Source: Leptotrichia sp. oral taxon 221
GTDB lineage: Bacteria > Fusobacteriota > Fusobacteriia > Fusobacteriales > Leptotrichiaceae
NCBI RefSeq assembly: GCF_018128245.1
Contig: NZ_CP072378.1
Span: 124,001-188,000 of the forward strand
DNA: 64,000 bases
Reading direction: 5' to 3'
The notes below the pieces were generated by a model. The model was not told where the DNA came from. It searched no databases and worked only from the letters and a program-made list of their open reading frames with translations. The position numbers and the translations under genes were made by a program. Shown here piece after piece: positions 52,910 through 63,679 of this stretch. How positions within the stretch are numbered: position 1 is the stretch's first letter; every line of letters starts with the position of its first letter.

Positions 52910-53731
52910 ATGTTAGAAATCATAAAAGTTTTTATACTAAGTCTAGTAGAAGGACTTACAGAATTTATACCTGTCAGTAGCACAGGTCACATGATACTTG
53001 TAGATCAATTTTTGCAATTATCAAAAAATGAGGAATTTGCAAATGCCTTTAAGATAATCATACAGTTGGGAGCAATTTTATCAGTAGTTGTATATTATTG
53101 GAAAAGAATTTTTCCATTTGCAAAAGGACTTAGTAAAAGTCAGCGAATGGATATTATTCAAATGTGGATAAAAATAGTAATTGCAGTAATTCCTGCGGTT
53201 GTTTTAGGATTATTGTTTGATGATGTTATTGACAAATTATTGTTTAATTCGGTAGTTGTAGCAATAATGCTGATTGTTTATGGAGTTATACTTATTTGGC
53301 TAGAATCTGGCAAAAAAAAGGAAGGTAAAATTACTTCAATTACTCAAATGCCTATAAAAACTGCAATTGGAGTGGGACTATTTCAATGTCTTGCAATGAT
53401 TCCTGGAACTTCAAGATCTGCAGCTACTATTATTGGAGGAGTTTTACTTGGATTGAATAGAGTACTTGCAACAGAATTTTCATTTTTCCTTGCGATTCCT
53501 ACAATGCTTGGAGCTACTCTTTTAAAATTGGTAAAACTTGGGACAGCATTAAATGGTTATGAATGGTTCTTGATTGCACTAGGTTTTGTATTATCATTTA
53601 TTTTTGCTTATGCCGTTATAAAAGTGTTTATGGATTACATCAAAAAGCATGATTTTAAAGTGTTTGGTTACTACAGAATTATTTTAGGGATTATTGTTTT
53701 ATTGTTATTTTTCATGGGAGTGATAAAATAG
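52910..53731 (+). CDS. uppP: Undecaprenyl-diphosphatase
   Basis: A 273-residue membrane enzyme with about eight hydrophobic helices that recycles the lipid carrier of peptidoglycan synthesis. Active-site motifs EGLTEFIPVSSTGHMIL near the N-terminus and IPGTSRSAATIIGG near residue 165 are intact. Loss or overproduction alters bacitracin sensitivity (BacA). Ribosome site AGGAAAGGA. The HemZ-like gene starts 4 nt after its stop. Confidence 0.96.
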   Translation: MLEIIKVFILSLVEGLTEFIPVSSTGHMILVDQFLQLSKNEEFANAFKIIIQLGAILSVVVYYWKRIFPFAKGLSKSQRMDIIQMWIKIVIAVIPAVVLGLLFDDVIDKLLFNSVVVAIMLIVYGVILIWLESGKKKEGKITSITQMPIKTAIGVGLFQCLAMIPGTSRSAATIIGGVLLGLNRVLATEFSFFLAIPTMLGATLLKLVKLGTALNGYEWFLIALGFVLSFIFAYAVIKVFMDYIKKHDFKVFGYYRIILGIIVLLLFFMGVIK

Positions 53732-53734
53732 AAA

Positions 53735-55279
53735 ATGATAATTTCGAATATAGAAATCAATAAAAATAAATTTGAAGAATTTGTAAGGGTTTTGTTACTG
53801 GAAAAGTATGAAATTTTAGATGAAAATTCTAGAAAAAATGTTTTTTTTGAAGTAATAGAAAATTTTGAAAAAATTGAAGTAAAAGCAGTTTTGACAAATG
53901 AAAAATTTTTAGAGGACAATGAAAAAGAAATTGAAGAAAATTCAAAAATAAAAATTGAGGTTTTAAAAGATTTTGAGATAAAAATGCTGGATAAGGCGAA
54001 AATATTGAAAGAGATTGATTTTTCATATGAAAAAATTTGTGATGATTATTTTGATCAGGCGGAAGTTATGATGAAAAACGTGTTGATGAAATTGTTTGGG
54101 AAGGAAAAGTCTTACAAATGGGGAACGCTGATTGGAGTGAGACCGACTAAAATTGTAGGAAGATTTTTGAAAATGGGACTTTCATATGAAAAAATTTCTG
54201 AAATATTGGAAAATATTTATTTGGTTAGCGAGATGAAACGAGATTTGCTGATTGGAATTGTGAAAAGACAAGAGCCGTATTTAGATAAGGAAACAATCGG
54301 AATTTATATTGGAATTGCTTTTTGTCCTACCAAATGTTCGTATTGTTCGTTTCCTGCATATTTGTTGCGAGGGAAGTATGCTGAGAGATATTCTGAATAT
54401 ATCGAGTCGATCTACCGAGAAATTCGTGAAATTGGCGAGTTGACACGTGAATTGAATCTAAAAATAAATACGATTTACATTGGTGGTGGGACGCCTTCAA
54501 TTTTGACAGCTGAAGAGATCAAGAAAATGTTGGAAACAATTAAAGAAAGCTATGATTTAAGTTATTTGAAGGAATTTACGTTTGAGGCTGGACGGATTGA
54601 TACGCTGAATGAGGAAAAATTGACGATTATTAAGAATTATGGGATTAACAAAATTAGTATAAATCCGCAATCGTTTAATGAGACGACATTAAAACTCGTA
54701 AATCGTTATCACGACAGAGAACAGTTTGATTTTGTTTACAAACTTGCAAAAAATCTTGGGTTAGAAATAAATATGGATTTAATTTTGGGATTGCCACGTG
54801 AGACGACGGAAGATATTTTACACACGATGGACGAAGTTGCGAAATATGACATGGAAAATTTGACAATTCATAATTTAGCAATAAAAAATGCGAGTAAACT
54901 AAATAAGGAAAATTACAAGCATAAAGATGTTTTGGATTATGAAATGATTTTTAAAAAAATTGATGAAGTTACGATGAATAAAGGATTGAAGCCATATTAT
55001 ATGTATCGTCAAAAAAATAGTTTTCAGTGGGGAGAAAATCTAGGTTACGCACTTGATAATTGTGAGTCGATTTACAATATTGAGATGATTGAGGAAAATA
55101 AGACGATTATTGGGATTGGTGCTGGTGCAATTACAAAGTTGATTTGGCAAGATGAGATGTTAAAGAAGGATAATATAAAAAGGATTGTGAATCCGAAAGA
55201 TCCGCTTGTTTGGATGAATGAATTGGATGAGCGGTTGGAAAAGAAAAAAGGGGAAATAAAAAAATTATTTAAAAAATAG
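53735..55279 (+). CDS. hemZ: HemZ-like radical SAM coproporphyrinogen dehydrogenase family protein
   Basis: A 514-residue protein. The N-terminal 150 residues are a HemZ-specific region, ending in WGTLIGVRPTKI. The radical SAM domain starts with the CPTKCSYC cluster motif near residue 198, followed by TIYIGGGTPSIL. HemZ proteins resemble the oxygen-independent coproporphyrinogen oxidase HemN, but many lack proven activity; a heme-related or other radical role is possible. Probably translated with uppP (4-nt gap, GGGAGTG in the end of uppP). Confidence 0.83.
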   Translation: MIISNIEINKNKFEEFVRVLLLEKYEILDENSRKNVFFEVIENFEKIEVKAVLTNEKFLEDNEKEIEENSKIKIEVLKDFEIKMLDKAKILKEIDFSYEKICDDYFDQAEVMMKNVLMKLFGKEKSYKWGTLIGVRPTKIVGRFLKMGLSYEKISEILENIYLVSEMKRDLLIGIVKRQEPYLDKETIGIYIGIAFCPTKCSYCSFPAYLLRGKYAERYSEYIESIYREIREIGELTRELNLKINTIYIGGGTPSILTAEEIKKMLETIKESYDLSYLKEFTFEAGRIDTLNEEKLTIIKNYGINKISINPQSFNETTLKLVNRYHDREQFDFVYKLAKNLGLEINMDLILGLPRETTEDILHTMDEVAKYDMENLTIHNLAIKNASKLNKENYKHKDVLDYEMIFKKIDEVTMNKGLKPYYMYRQKNSFQWGENLGYALDNCESIYNIEMIEENKTIIGIGAGAITKLIWQDEMLKKDNIKRIVNPKDPLVWMNELDERLEKKKGEIKKLFKK

Positions 55280-55313
55280 GAAAAATAAAAAGGTTAATTG
55301 AGGGGGAAAATTT

Positions 55314-55901
55314 ATGAAAATCAAATATTTGATTATTTTTGTGATGTTATTAATTTTAGGGAATTTTTTGAGATTGTTTGTTGAGGATAGGAATGTGCCT
55401 AAAATCGAGATTAGTGAGGAAGTTTCCTACAAAAAGGATAAAGCCAAAAAAGAAAATGATTTATCGGAAACGAATATGAAATATGATGTGAATAGTGTGA
55501 CTTACGAGGAATTGCTAAAACTCAATTTTGGTAAATCGAAGGCCCAGAAAATCATTGAGTTCAGAGATGAAATGGGAATAATTTTTGAAATGGATGAATT
55601 GAAGGGAATTCCAAAATTTGGTGAAAGTGGATTGAAATTAGCTAAAAAATATTTGTATGTAGATTCAGAAAAACTAAAAAATGTTGAAGAAAACTACAAA
55701 AAATCTAGCTTTAAGAAGTACAATATTACAAAAGCTGACGAGGAAGAACTGAAAAAAATTGGTTTTACAAAAAAGGAAATAAAAAAAATATTACCTGAAA
55801 TTGAAAATAAAAATATTCATTCAAATATAGATTTGGAGCGACTTGTAGGAAATAGTAGATATTTAGAACTAGAAAAAAGAATAAAATTCCTTGACGAATA
55901 A
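55314..55901 (+). CDS. Membrane-anchored helix-hairpin-helix protein (ComEA-like)
   Basis: A 195-residue protein with an N-terminal membrane anchor (about residues 5-23), a charged linker, and a helix-hairpin-helix domain at about 60-118 (DVNSVTYEELLKLNFGKSKA and GIPKFGESGLKLA), as in the competence DNA receptor ComEA. A second, degenerate HhH follows (about 140-190). It may bind DNA at the cell surface for uptake. Ribosome site GAGGGGGAAA. The tRNA-Leu promoter overlaps its last codons. Confidence 0.78.
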   Translation: MKIKYLIIFVMLLILGNFLRLFVEDRNVPKIEISEEVSYKKDKAKKENDLSETNMKYDVNSVTYEELLKLNFGKSKAQKIIEFRDEMGIIFEMDELKGIPKFGESGLKLAKKYLYVDSEKLKNVEENYKKSSFKKYNITKADEEELKKIGFTKKEIKKILPEIENKNIHSNIDLERLVGNSRYLELEKRIKFLDE

Positions 55902-55919
55902 AAAAAAATATGCTATACT
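55891..55919 (+). promoter_or_regulatory. Promoter of tRNA-Leu
   Basis: -35 TTGACG (55891-55896), 17-nt spacer, extended -10 TGC-TATACT (55914-55919), 15 nt before the tRNA. The -35 lies within the last codons of the ComEA-like gene. Confidence 0.75.
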
Positions 55920-55933
55920 ACTTTAGTAAGGTT

Positions 55934-56019
55934 GCCCGAGTGGTGAAATTGGTAGACGCAACGGACTCAAAATCCGTCGATTTTATATCGTGCCGGTTCG
56001 ACTCCGGCCTCGGGCACCA
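55934..56019 (+). tRNA. tRNA-Leu (anticodon CAA)
   Basis: An 86-nt class II tRNA with acceptor stem GCCCGAG/CTCGGGC, anticodon loop CTCAAAA (anticodon CAA, reading TTG), a long variable arm around 55977-55991, T-arm GGTTCGACTCC, discriminator A and encoded CCA ending at 56019. Confidence 0.97.
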
Positions 56020-56072
56020 ATTACCACTTAAAATATAAAGACTTAAAAATAATAACTTAAATATCAAACAGG

Positions 56073-56115
56073 CTATTTTATAAGTAATAATTATTACTTA
56101 TAAAATAGTTTTTTT
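56073..56115 (+). terminator. Strong terminator after tRNA-Leu
   Basis: A perfect 36-nt palindrome: arms CTATTTTATAAGTAATAA (56073-56090) and TTATTACTTATAAAATAG (56091-56108), followed by seven T residues. Confidence 0.85.
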
Positions 56116-56590
56116 GATTTATAAGGAAATTAAATTAATATTCTTTTATTAACATTATCAAAATGATTAAATAATATCAAATCTAAATTTTAAATTAGAA
56201 TGAAAGTTTTTTTGAATAATTTGGCTAGTCAAAAGTAAAAAAATAATAAATAATTAAAAATTGGAACAAAAATTTAATGTTTTAAAATTTAATTTTAATT
56301 GTATTTTAAAGCATTAATTATAAGTATTTTATTGGGTAGAAAAGGAAAATATTTATTTATAATTTTAAAGATTACTATATAAAATAAATATATAAAGGAC
56401 ATAGTTAATATATTATATATATAAGGTATTGAAAAAATTATAAATTTTTATTATAATATAACTTCGATAAAGAACTCAAAAAAATTTGTATTATCTAAAA
56501 AAATTATTATAAGATAATAGGAAATTAATTTAATAAAAAGAAAAAAGGAATTTATGAAATTAAAACAACATCTAGGAGGAAAACATAAAA
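56116..56590. other. Long AT-rich leader region of the autotransporter gene
   Basis: About 475 nt with no gene. It must hold the autotransporter promoter; several TATAAT-like boxes occur (for example near 56450) but no -35/-10 pair stands out. It ends with the ribosome site TAGGAGG at 56574-56580. Confidence 0.5.
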
Positions 56591-59500
56591 ATGACAAATA
56601 ATTTAAAACAATTATCAAAAGAATTAAAATCATTTGCGAAGAAATGTAAAGATTTTAGTTATACGGAATCGGCATTATTTTCGTTTTTGTTGACGGGAAT
56701 AGTTTCTTTGGCAAATACGGTAATAACGAAAGACAAAGAAATTAAAGAGCAAAGACAAGAGATTAATACTTCGATTGGAGAGATAAAGCAAGAATTTAAG
56801 CGAGCAAAAATTGAAAATGATAAATTGATGAAAGACTATAATTTGGAATTGGTAAAATTGATGGAGCAAGGAGATCATGTAGTAAAATCACCTTGGAGCT
56901 CATGGCAATTTGGAATCAATACATTTGCAGGGAAATGGGGAGGTTCTTACAAAGGACGTGGAGATAAAAAAGGAGATGTGATTTACAGCAGAGTTAGTAA
57001 ATTAAGTAAAGATTTTCCAGATAGAACATCAACATATGGTTCAACAACTTTGTCACATTTAACAGAGCCAGTGACATACATACCTGTGGAAATTGCAATA
57101 AATCCAAAAATAATCAACAAACCCAAAATAAATGTAAATTTACCAAATATACAAACACCACAAAAACCTAGATTGAATGTGGTTATTGATCCGATTAGGG
57201 ATGTGACTATTCCTACGGTTACAGCACCAAATAAGACGGTTTCAATAGTGGAGCCTAATGCGAAGCCATTTTCTGATTTTGGTTGGAGTTGGATGAATGG
57301 TGGAAAATTATTTCAAACTGGGTATGGATTTGTAAATTATAATTTTAAAGATGCTAATGGAAATGATAACTCAACTAAACTACCAGATAATTCAGGTTAT
57401 GGGTATCAAGGATATACTAACTGGTCGCAATATGCTATAGCTGAAAATGTTAATTTAACTAATGGGACATTTTGGTCTGGTGTTGATACTAGTGGAAATG
57501 TAGGAGCAAGTGCCACAAGTATAGCAGGATATGATGGAGCAACTTATGATCATTCATTACCTTATTCAATTGCTAATAATCCATTTAGTCAAATAAGTAG
57601 CTTATTTAATGGCGAAAGACACGATTATAGATATAGACACCAAAGTATTTTAAATCTTCATGCAGGTCCTTGGAATAATCAACCTGGATTTACTGTGAAA
57701 AATGCAACTTTCTATGTTGCTGGAAACCACGGAGATGTCAATGATAAAGATTTTGTATTGGATAAAAAAGGAAGTGGACAAGGGCTTGGAACTGAAGCAA
57801 TACATATAGTGGGAAATGCAGATTTAGACCATGTAACTGCGTATTTGTATGGAAAGTCAGCATTTATTAACAATGAAACTTTTAGAGGTGGAAAAACTAA
57901 TATAACAAATTCAAATGTATATGTTAAAAAAGATGAAAATACTATATTTAATTTAAGAACAGAATTTGGTCCTTGGCAAGATTCACCTTATTACGCAGGA
58001 GATAATCCTACTGATTACAGAGGTTGGCAACTTTCTACTAAATTTAATGCAAATGTAGATTTAACTGTAGATCATCAAAATAATACGATGTATGCTGTGA
58101 AAGGATTTGCTGGTGGACTTAGAGTAGATAGTTCTGGAAATTCTTCGTTTAATGGAGCTTCGAACATTGGATATTCTATGTTGGGATGGGTTCCTAATAA
58201 ATATAATTATATTAATGATACTTATACAATAGCTACAGGACAAAGTTTTGATACTAAACATACTTCAGGAGTTTTGGATAGAGAAGGAGAAGCTAATAGA
58301 AAAGATTATATTCCTTACGTTAAAATGCAAAATGCTCTTAACATGTACGGAGATGAAAATGTAGGAATCTTCTTTAATAAAATGGATATGAGTAATAATG
58401 GAATGGAACAACATTTTGATGTTGGTATTCACCAAGGGGAATTTGATTTGAAATTTAAAATTGGGGAACAATTAAATTCAAATGGTACAGCGACAACTCA
58501 GAATACAAAAGGGAATTTATCAGCAAAAGGATATTCAGATAAAGATGTAGATGGTAACGTGGCAGTATTTGCTAGATCTGGACAAAGAACAGGTGTAGAT
58601 GTAAAAGGACTATATCAAGAAAATGCAAATAACCACGGTTATAACGGAAGTTTCTTTGAAAAAGATCAAATACATGATTTAATATTCAGAAACTTTGACA
58701 TAACTTTTGGAAAACATTCTAAAAATGGATTTATGTTCTTGGCACAAAATGGAACAGTAGTTGATATTAGAAATGATGCAGGAACTAAATTTACAACGCC
58801 TCAAACAAGTTTTTCTGATAATAGTAGTGCTTTGACAAATGATGAAAATGCTGGACTTGGTACAGTTATTGCTTATTCAGAAGGTGTTTGGACTCATGCT
58901 GATACCGAATTGACAGAAAAATCTGGAGCTAATATAGAAGGAAAACCAACAGAAATTAAAGTAGGGCAAGACCTTAATATGGCGAGTCGTGAAGGGATTG
59001 CTTATATGGCACAAAATGGAGGAAAAGTTACTGTCGACGGAACAACGAAAGCAACAGGTAGAGCTTCTATAATTGGTTATGCTGATGGTAAAAATGGAAA
59101 TACTGCTTCAGAAATAACAATCTCAAAAGCAGTAACAGCTACTGATGATGGAGTTACAGCTAATGTAAATAAATTCAAAAACATCGGAGGATATGCTAAA
59201 AACGGAGGAAAAGTAAACATCCAAGGGAAAGCAACAATAAACGGTATCGGTGGATTTGCAAATGGAACCGGTTCGGAAGTTACTTTAGGAGCTAATAATA
59301 ATGATATTAAAGCAGGAGTTCAAACTGGATTGGCTGCTATAAATAATGGTGTGGTTAATTTCGGTGGAGGAACTATTGAAGTTAAAGATAATGTGTCTGG
59401 AGACCATGCAGCTTCTACGCCGTTCTATGCTGATTCTACTGGTAAAGTAGTTATCACTGGAGACACGACTGTTAATATGTATAATGGAATATTAGTCAGT

Positions 59501-62500
59501 GGGACTAAAAACGATTATTCAAAAAATACTGGTGGTTCTGAAAGATATCAAGGAATGGGAAAAGTTACTGCTGAGATAAAAGCAGATGGAGTAAACTTAG
59601 GAAACTACGATGGAATATCAGCAACTTGGGATGGAAATCCAACAACTTATTTGAATACAATAAATACTATACCTCAGTTTAAAGCCATCCATGATAATGG
59701 AAAATCGTATACAAGTACTCTAACAAACGGAAAATTAGATGTTACTCAAGGAACTGTCGGATTAGATGATTCAAGTAATAACTTCAATAATATTAGTATT
59801 GCAAATGAGCAAGTTACTATTTCAGGAGGTACAACAGTTACTAGTGCAAATGGAAAAGGTCTTTCAATGGGTTCTTTAAGTGGAGCAACTTCGAATGCAG
59901 TTACTGGCGCTACTGGTAATGGTATGACAAAATATATTAATGACGGAACAGTAAATATTACTGGTGGAACAACTACTGCTGGTGCTGCGGGAATTAATAT
60001 AAGTTATGGAACAATTGAAAATAATAACAAAGTTAGTGTTGATAACGGTGCTGGACTTTATGCTACAAATGGAAGTAAAATTGTAAATGCTAGTACAGGA
60101 ACAATTAATGTTACAGGAAGTGGAGTAGGAATTGCAGCTCTTGGAACGGATTCTAATGCTAAGAAAAATTATGGAACAGATACGAAAAATGCTTCAAATA
60201 TTTCAGAAAAAACAGTTGAGATTGTTAATAATGGCACTATAAATGTAGCTGGAAATGATGCGATTGCAATTTATGCGGAAAATAATACTGGAGCAGCTAG
60301 AAACTTAGTTACTGTTGACAATACTTCTAAACTTTCTGTTGGAACAAATGGAGTAGGAATTGCGTTAGTTGCAACGACTCCTAGTACAGCAGCAGGTGCA
60401 GTTAATCATGGAGCTACTAGAAATGGTGGAACAATTAATGTTACAACTACTGGTACTGGATCTGATATTGTAACTGGTGTAAATGGTAAAGGTATTTATG
60501 CAGAAAATTCAAATATTAATTTAAATGGTGGAAATTATGCAATAGAAACACTTGATAATGGAGTAGGAATTTTTGCTGAAGGAGATTCGACTGTAACTGG
60601 AACATTAGATTATAAGTATAGTGGAGCGAATAATGCTAATGGAGTAGGAATTGTTTACGATTTAGCGAATGCAACTAATAGTGCGACTAACAGCGCAAAT
60701 ATTAATTTAACAAATTCAACTATGACAACAGCTGGATTAGTAGGACTTTATACGACGGCAACAACTGGAACGCTGACTAATACAGGAAATATCACAAGTA
60801 CAACAACAGCTGCTTCAGAAAAAGAATTTGGAATTGCGTCTCGTGGAGCAAATATCGTAAATAGTGGTAATATCACTTTGGATGAGTCTACTTCTCAATC
60901 TGTTGCAAATGTTGGTATTTACAATGCAGGAGATTCAGTTGTAAATAGTGGAAATGTTACAGTTGGGAAAAATTCAATTGGAATTTATGGAAAAGGTGTA
61001 ACATTGGCTAATAGTGGAACAATTAATGCAGGAGAAAATGGAATTGGAATTTACGCTGAGGGAACAGCATCAACACCTGTAACTGTTGACGGAACAATTA
61101 ATGTTGGCGATAAACAAGCTGTCGCTATATATGCAATTGGAAATGGACAAAATATTGAAACAACAGCAAATTCTAACTTGAATATTGGAGAAGGATCATT
61201 TGGATTTATTGATGCAGGAACAGGAAATACGATTACTTCAAGAACTTCAAATGTAGGATTGCAAAAAGATTCTGTGTACATTTATCAAAATGATCATACA
61301 GGTTCTGTTTATAACTATACTAATTTAAGTTCAGTAGCAGGAACTAATTCGCCAGATGAAATTTACGGAATTTATGGAAACGGATATATAGAAAATAGAG
61401 GAAATATTGACTTTAGTAACGGTGTAGGAAATGTTGGAATTTATTCGACAGCCGGAACAGCTAAAAACTACGGAGTAATTAACGTAAGTGGTTCTAATAT
61501 CGTTAACAAACAATACGGTATTGGTATGGCGACTGGATACTATAATGATGTAACAAAAACTTCTAGTAACCAAGGTACAATCGAAAACTACGGAACAATT
61601 AATGTAAGCCAACCAAATTCATTTGGAATGTATGCAACAGGAACTGGTTCAAAAGCTGTAAACTACGGAAATATTAATTTATCAGGAAATGATACAATTG
61701 GAATGTTCATTGACCAAGGAGCAACAGGAGAAAACTGGGGTAACATTACAACAACAGCTAGTGGATTCACAAAAGTTAAAGGTATTTATGTAGCCAACGG
61801 AGGAATCGTTAAAAACTATGGTACAATCAGAATTGATTCAACTGATAAGCAAAGTGCTGGAATTTGGGCAGCAGATGGTAAAACTGCAGATAATGTAGAA
61901 GAACTTGCTACAGGAACTAATCCAAGTACTGGTGTTCACCAAACAGGAACAGCAACTCCGAAAATGGTTGTAGCAGCGTCAACAGATGAAAAAACATTAG
62001 GAGGAGTAACTATTAAAACTCCACCAAAAGCAACACCAGTATCAATAACTATTGATAAAACAGGTGAAATTATGTCAGTAGTAAATGTAGATACAGATGT
62101 GGCTAGTCCAACTCCATCGAAAGTAACAATTACAGATTTATCAAAAGGAACTGTAAATGTGTTAGATGCTACAAGCTACAATTATTCTAGCGTACCATCA
62201 TCAACAGAAGCAACATCTATTGGAATGTATGTAGATACATCAGGAATAAATTATACAAATCCTATTCAAGGACTTAATAATTTAAGCGGACTTACCGATG
62301 TTGAGTTGATTTTTGGAACTGAAGCTACGAAATATACTAATTCAAAAGCTATAGAAGTTGGAGATAATATATTAACACCGTATAATAATGCATTGGCAAG
62401 CGTAATTAGTCCTGGAGGAACAACATTAAATGCTTATTCTGGAAGTTTAACTTGGCTAGCACAACCAGTAAAATCTGTAGCAACAGGATTGCTTGATACA

Positions 62501-63649
62501 CTTTACTTAGTAAAAGTTCCGTATACAGGATTTGCTAGAAAAGGAGATAAAGATACATATAACTTCTTAGATGGATTAGAACAAAGATACGGAGTGGAAG
62601 CACTTGGTTCAAGAGAAAGAGCAGTATTTACTAAGTTAAATGATCTTGGAAATGCAGAAACTCATATTTTCACTCAAGCAGTGGATGAGATGAAAGGTCA
62701 TCAATATGCAAATACTCAACGTAGAATTTTTGAAACAGGAAATACTTTAGATAAAGAATTTAAATATTTACACGACGAATGGAGAAATCCTTCTAAACAA
62801 AATAACAAAGTTAAAATCTTTGGTATGAGAAATGAGTATAAGACAGATACAGCTGGAATTGTTGATTATACAAGTGATGCGTATGGGATAGCTTATGTAC
62901 ATGAAGATGAAACTGTTAAATTAGGAAATAGTTCAGGATGGTATGCAGGAGCTGTAAACAATAGATTTAAATTTAAAGATTTAGGTAAATCTAGAGAAAA
63001 TCAAACTATGTTAAAAGCAGGTGTATTTAAAACAATGTCGCCTTACAATGATCATAACGGTGCATTGAGATGGACAGTTGCTGGAGATGCATTTGTCGGT
63101 CTAAATGAAATGAAACGTAGATTCTTTGTAGTAGATGACGTATTCAATGCTAAAGGAGACTACACTTCATATGGTGCTGCATTCAAAACAGATTTAGGAT
63201 ACGATATTAGAATGTCTGAAAGAACGCACTTAAAACCTTATGGAGCCTTGAAAATGGAATATGGTAGATTCAGTAAGATAAAAGAGGATTCTGGAGAAAT
63301 CAGATTAGAAGTAGACGGAAATGACTATTTCTCAGTTAAACCAGAAGTTGGGTTACAATTTAAATACGTTCAACCAATGGCAGTTAGAACTCAATTATCA
63401 GTAGGATTAACAGCCGCTTACGAAAAAGAACTTGGAAGATTAGATGACGTAAACAACAAAGCTAGAGTAAGATACACAACAGCTGACTGGTACAGTCTTG
63501 GAGGAGAAAAAGAAAACAGAAAAGGAAATGGTAAATTCGATCTTAATATCGGAATTGATAACACAAGATTTGGAGTAACAGTAAATGCTGGATACGACAC
63601 TAAAGGTGAAAACATTAGAGGTGGAATTGGATTTAGAGCGATTTACTAA
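56591..63649 (+). CDS. Giant autotransporter adhesin (type Va)
   Basis: A 2352-residue protein. Residues 1-105 are the autotransporter-associated N-terminal region of fusobacterial adhesins: a long pre-sequence, a hydrophobic signal helix (about 28-45), and a charged coiled coil. The passenger (about 110-2040) is Asn/Gly/Thr-rich, from about 880 on made of imperfect beta-helix repeats with GVGIxAxG and NSGNIxV motifs. The C-terminal beta-barrel (about 2080-2352) ends GGIGFRAIY, an aromatic final residue as needed for Bam assembly. It likely mediates adherence or coaggregation, like Fusobacterium RadD/Fap2, but no binding specificity can be read. Stand-alone gene with its own terminator. Confidence 0.93.
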   Translation: MTNNLKQLSKELKSFAKKCKDFSYTESALFSFLLTGIVSLANTVITKDKEIKEQRQEINTSIGEIKQEFKRAKIENDKLMKDYNLELVKLMEQGDHVVKSPWSSWQFGINTFAGKWGGSYKGRGDKKGDVIYSRVSKLSKDFPDRTSTYGSTTLSHLTEPVTYIPVEIAINPKIINKPKINVNLPNIQTPQKPRLNVVIDPIRDVTIPTVTAPNKTVSIVEPNAKPFSDFGWSWMNGGKLFQTGYGFVNYNFKDANGNDNSTKLPDNSGYGYQGYTNWSQYAIAENVNLTNGTFWSGVDTSGNVGASATSIAGYDGATYDHSLPYSIANNPFSQISSLFNGERHDYRYRHQSILNLHAGPWNNQPGFTVKNATFYVAGNHGDVNDKDFVLDKKGSGQGLGTEAIHIVGNADLDHVTAYLYGKSAFINNETFRGGKTNITNSNVYVKKDENTIFNLRTEFGPWQDSPYYAGDNPTDYRGWQLSTKFNANVDLTVDHQNNTMYAVKGFAGGLRVDSSGNSSFNGASNIGYSMLGWVPNKYNYINDTYTIATGQSFDTKHTSGVLDREGEANRKDYIPYVKMQNALNMYGDENVGIFFNKMDMSNNGMEQHFDVGIHQGEFDLKFKIGEQLNSNGTATTQNTKGNLSAKGYSDKDVDGNVAVFARSGQRTGVDVKGLYQENANNHGYNGSFFEKDQIHDLIFRNFDITFGKHSKNGFMFLAQNGTVVDIRNDAGTKFTTPQTSFSDNSSALTNDENAGLGTVIAYSEGVWTHADTELTEKSGANIEGKPTEIKVGQDLNMASREGIAYMAQNGGKVTVDGTTKATGRASIIGYADGKNGNTASEITISKAVTATDDGVTANVNKFKNIGGYAKNGGKVNIQGKATINGIGGFANGTGSEVTLGANNNDIKAGVQTGLAAINNGVVNFGGGTIEVKDNVSGDHAASTPFYADSTGKVVITGDTTVNMYNGILVSGTKNDYSKNTGGSERYQGMGKVTAEIKADGVNLGNYDGISATWDGNPTTYLNTINTIPQFKAIHDNGKSYTSTLTNGKLDVTQGTVGLDDSSNNFNNISIANEQVTISGGTTVTSANGKGLSMGSLSGATSNAVTGATGNGMTKYINDGTVNITGGTTTAGAAGINISYGTIENNNKVSVDNGAGLYATNGSKIVNASTGTINVTGSGVGIAALGTDSNAKKNYGTDTKNASNISEKTVEIVNNGTINVAGNDAIAIYAENNTGAARNLVTVDNTSKLSVGTNGVGIALVATTPSTAAGAVNHGATRNGGTINVTTTGTGSDIVTGVNGKGIYAENSNINLNGGNYAIETLDNGVGIFAEGDSTVTGTLDYKYSGANNANGVGIVYDLANATNSATNSANINLTNSTMTTAGLVGLYTTATTGTLTNTGNITSTTTAASEKEFGIASRGANIVNSGNITLDESTSQSVANVGIYNAGDSVVNSGNVTVGKNSIGIYGKGVTLANSGTINAGENGIGIYAEGTASTPVTVDGTINVGDKQAVAIYAIGNGQNIETTANSNLNIGEGSFGFIDAGTGNTITSRTSNVGLQKDSVYIYQNDHTGSVYNYTNLSSVAGTNSPDEIYGIYGNGYIENRGNIDFSNGVGNVGIYSTAGTAKNYGVINVSGSNIVNKQYGIGMATGYYNDVTKTSSNQGTIENYGTINVSQPNSFGMYATGTGSKAVNYGNINLSGNDTIGMFIDQGATGENWGNITTTASGFTKVKGIYVANGGIVKNYGTIRIDSTDKQSAGIWAADGKTADNVEELATGTNPSTGVHQTGTATPKMVVAASTDEKTLGGVTIKTPPKATPVSITIDKTGEIMSVVNVDTDVASPTPSKVTITDLSKGTVNVLDATSYNYSSVPSSTEATSIGMYVDTSGINYTNPIQGLNNLSGLTDVELIFGTEATKYTNSKAIEVGDNILTPYNNALASVISPGGTTLNAYSGSLTWLAQPVKSVATGLLDTLYLVKVPYTGFARKGDKDTYNFLDGLEQRYGVEALGSRERAVFTKLNDLGNAETHIFTQAVDEMKGHQYANTQRRIFETGNTLDKEFKYLHDEWRNPSKQNNKVKIFGMRNEYKTDTAGIVDYTSDAYGIAYVHEDETVKLGNSSGWYAGAVNNRFKFKDLGKSRENQTMLKAGVFKTMSPYNDHNGALRWTVAGDAFVGLNEMKRRFFVVDDVFNAKGDYTSYGAAFKTDLGYDIRMSERTHLKPYGALKMEYGRFSKIKEDSGEIRLEVDGNDYFSVKPEVGLQFKYVQPMAVRTQLSVGLTAAYEKELGRLDDVNNKARVRYTTADWYSLGGEKENRKGNGKFDLNIGIDNTRFGVTVNAGYDTKGENIRGGIGFRAIY

Positions 63650-63679
63650 TTCTAAAATTGTTAAAAAAATAGAAATGAA

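Noticed and set aside
59000-62000. Possible CRISPR-like or tandem DNA repeats
   Set aside because: The short recurring strings encode beta-helix repeats of the autotransporter passenger; spacing is irregular and the reading frame is open throughout.
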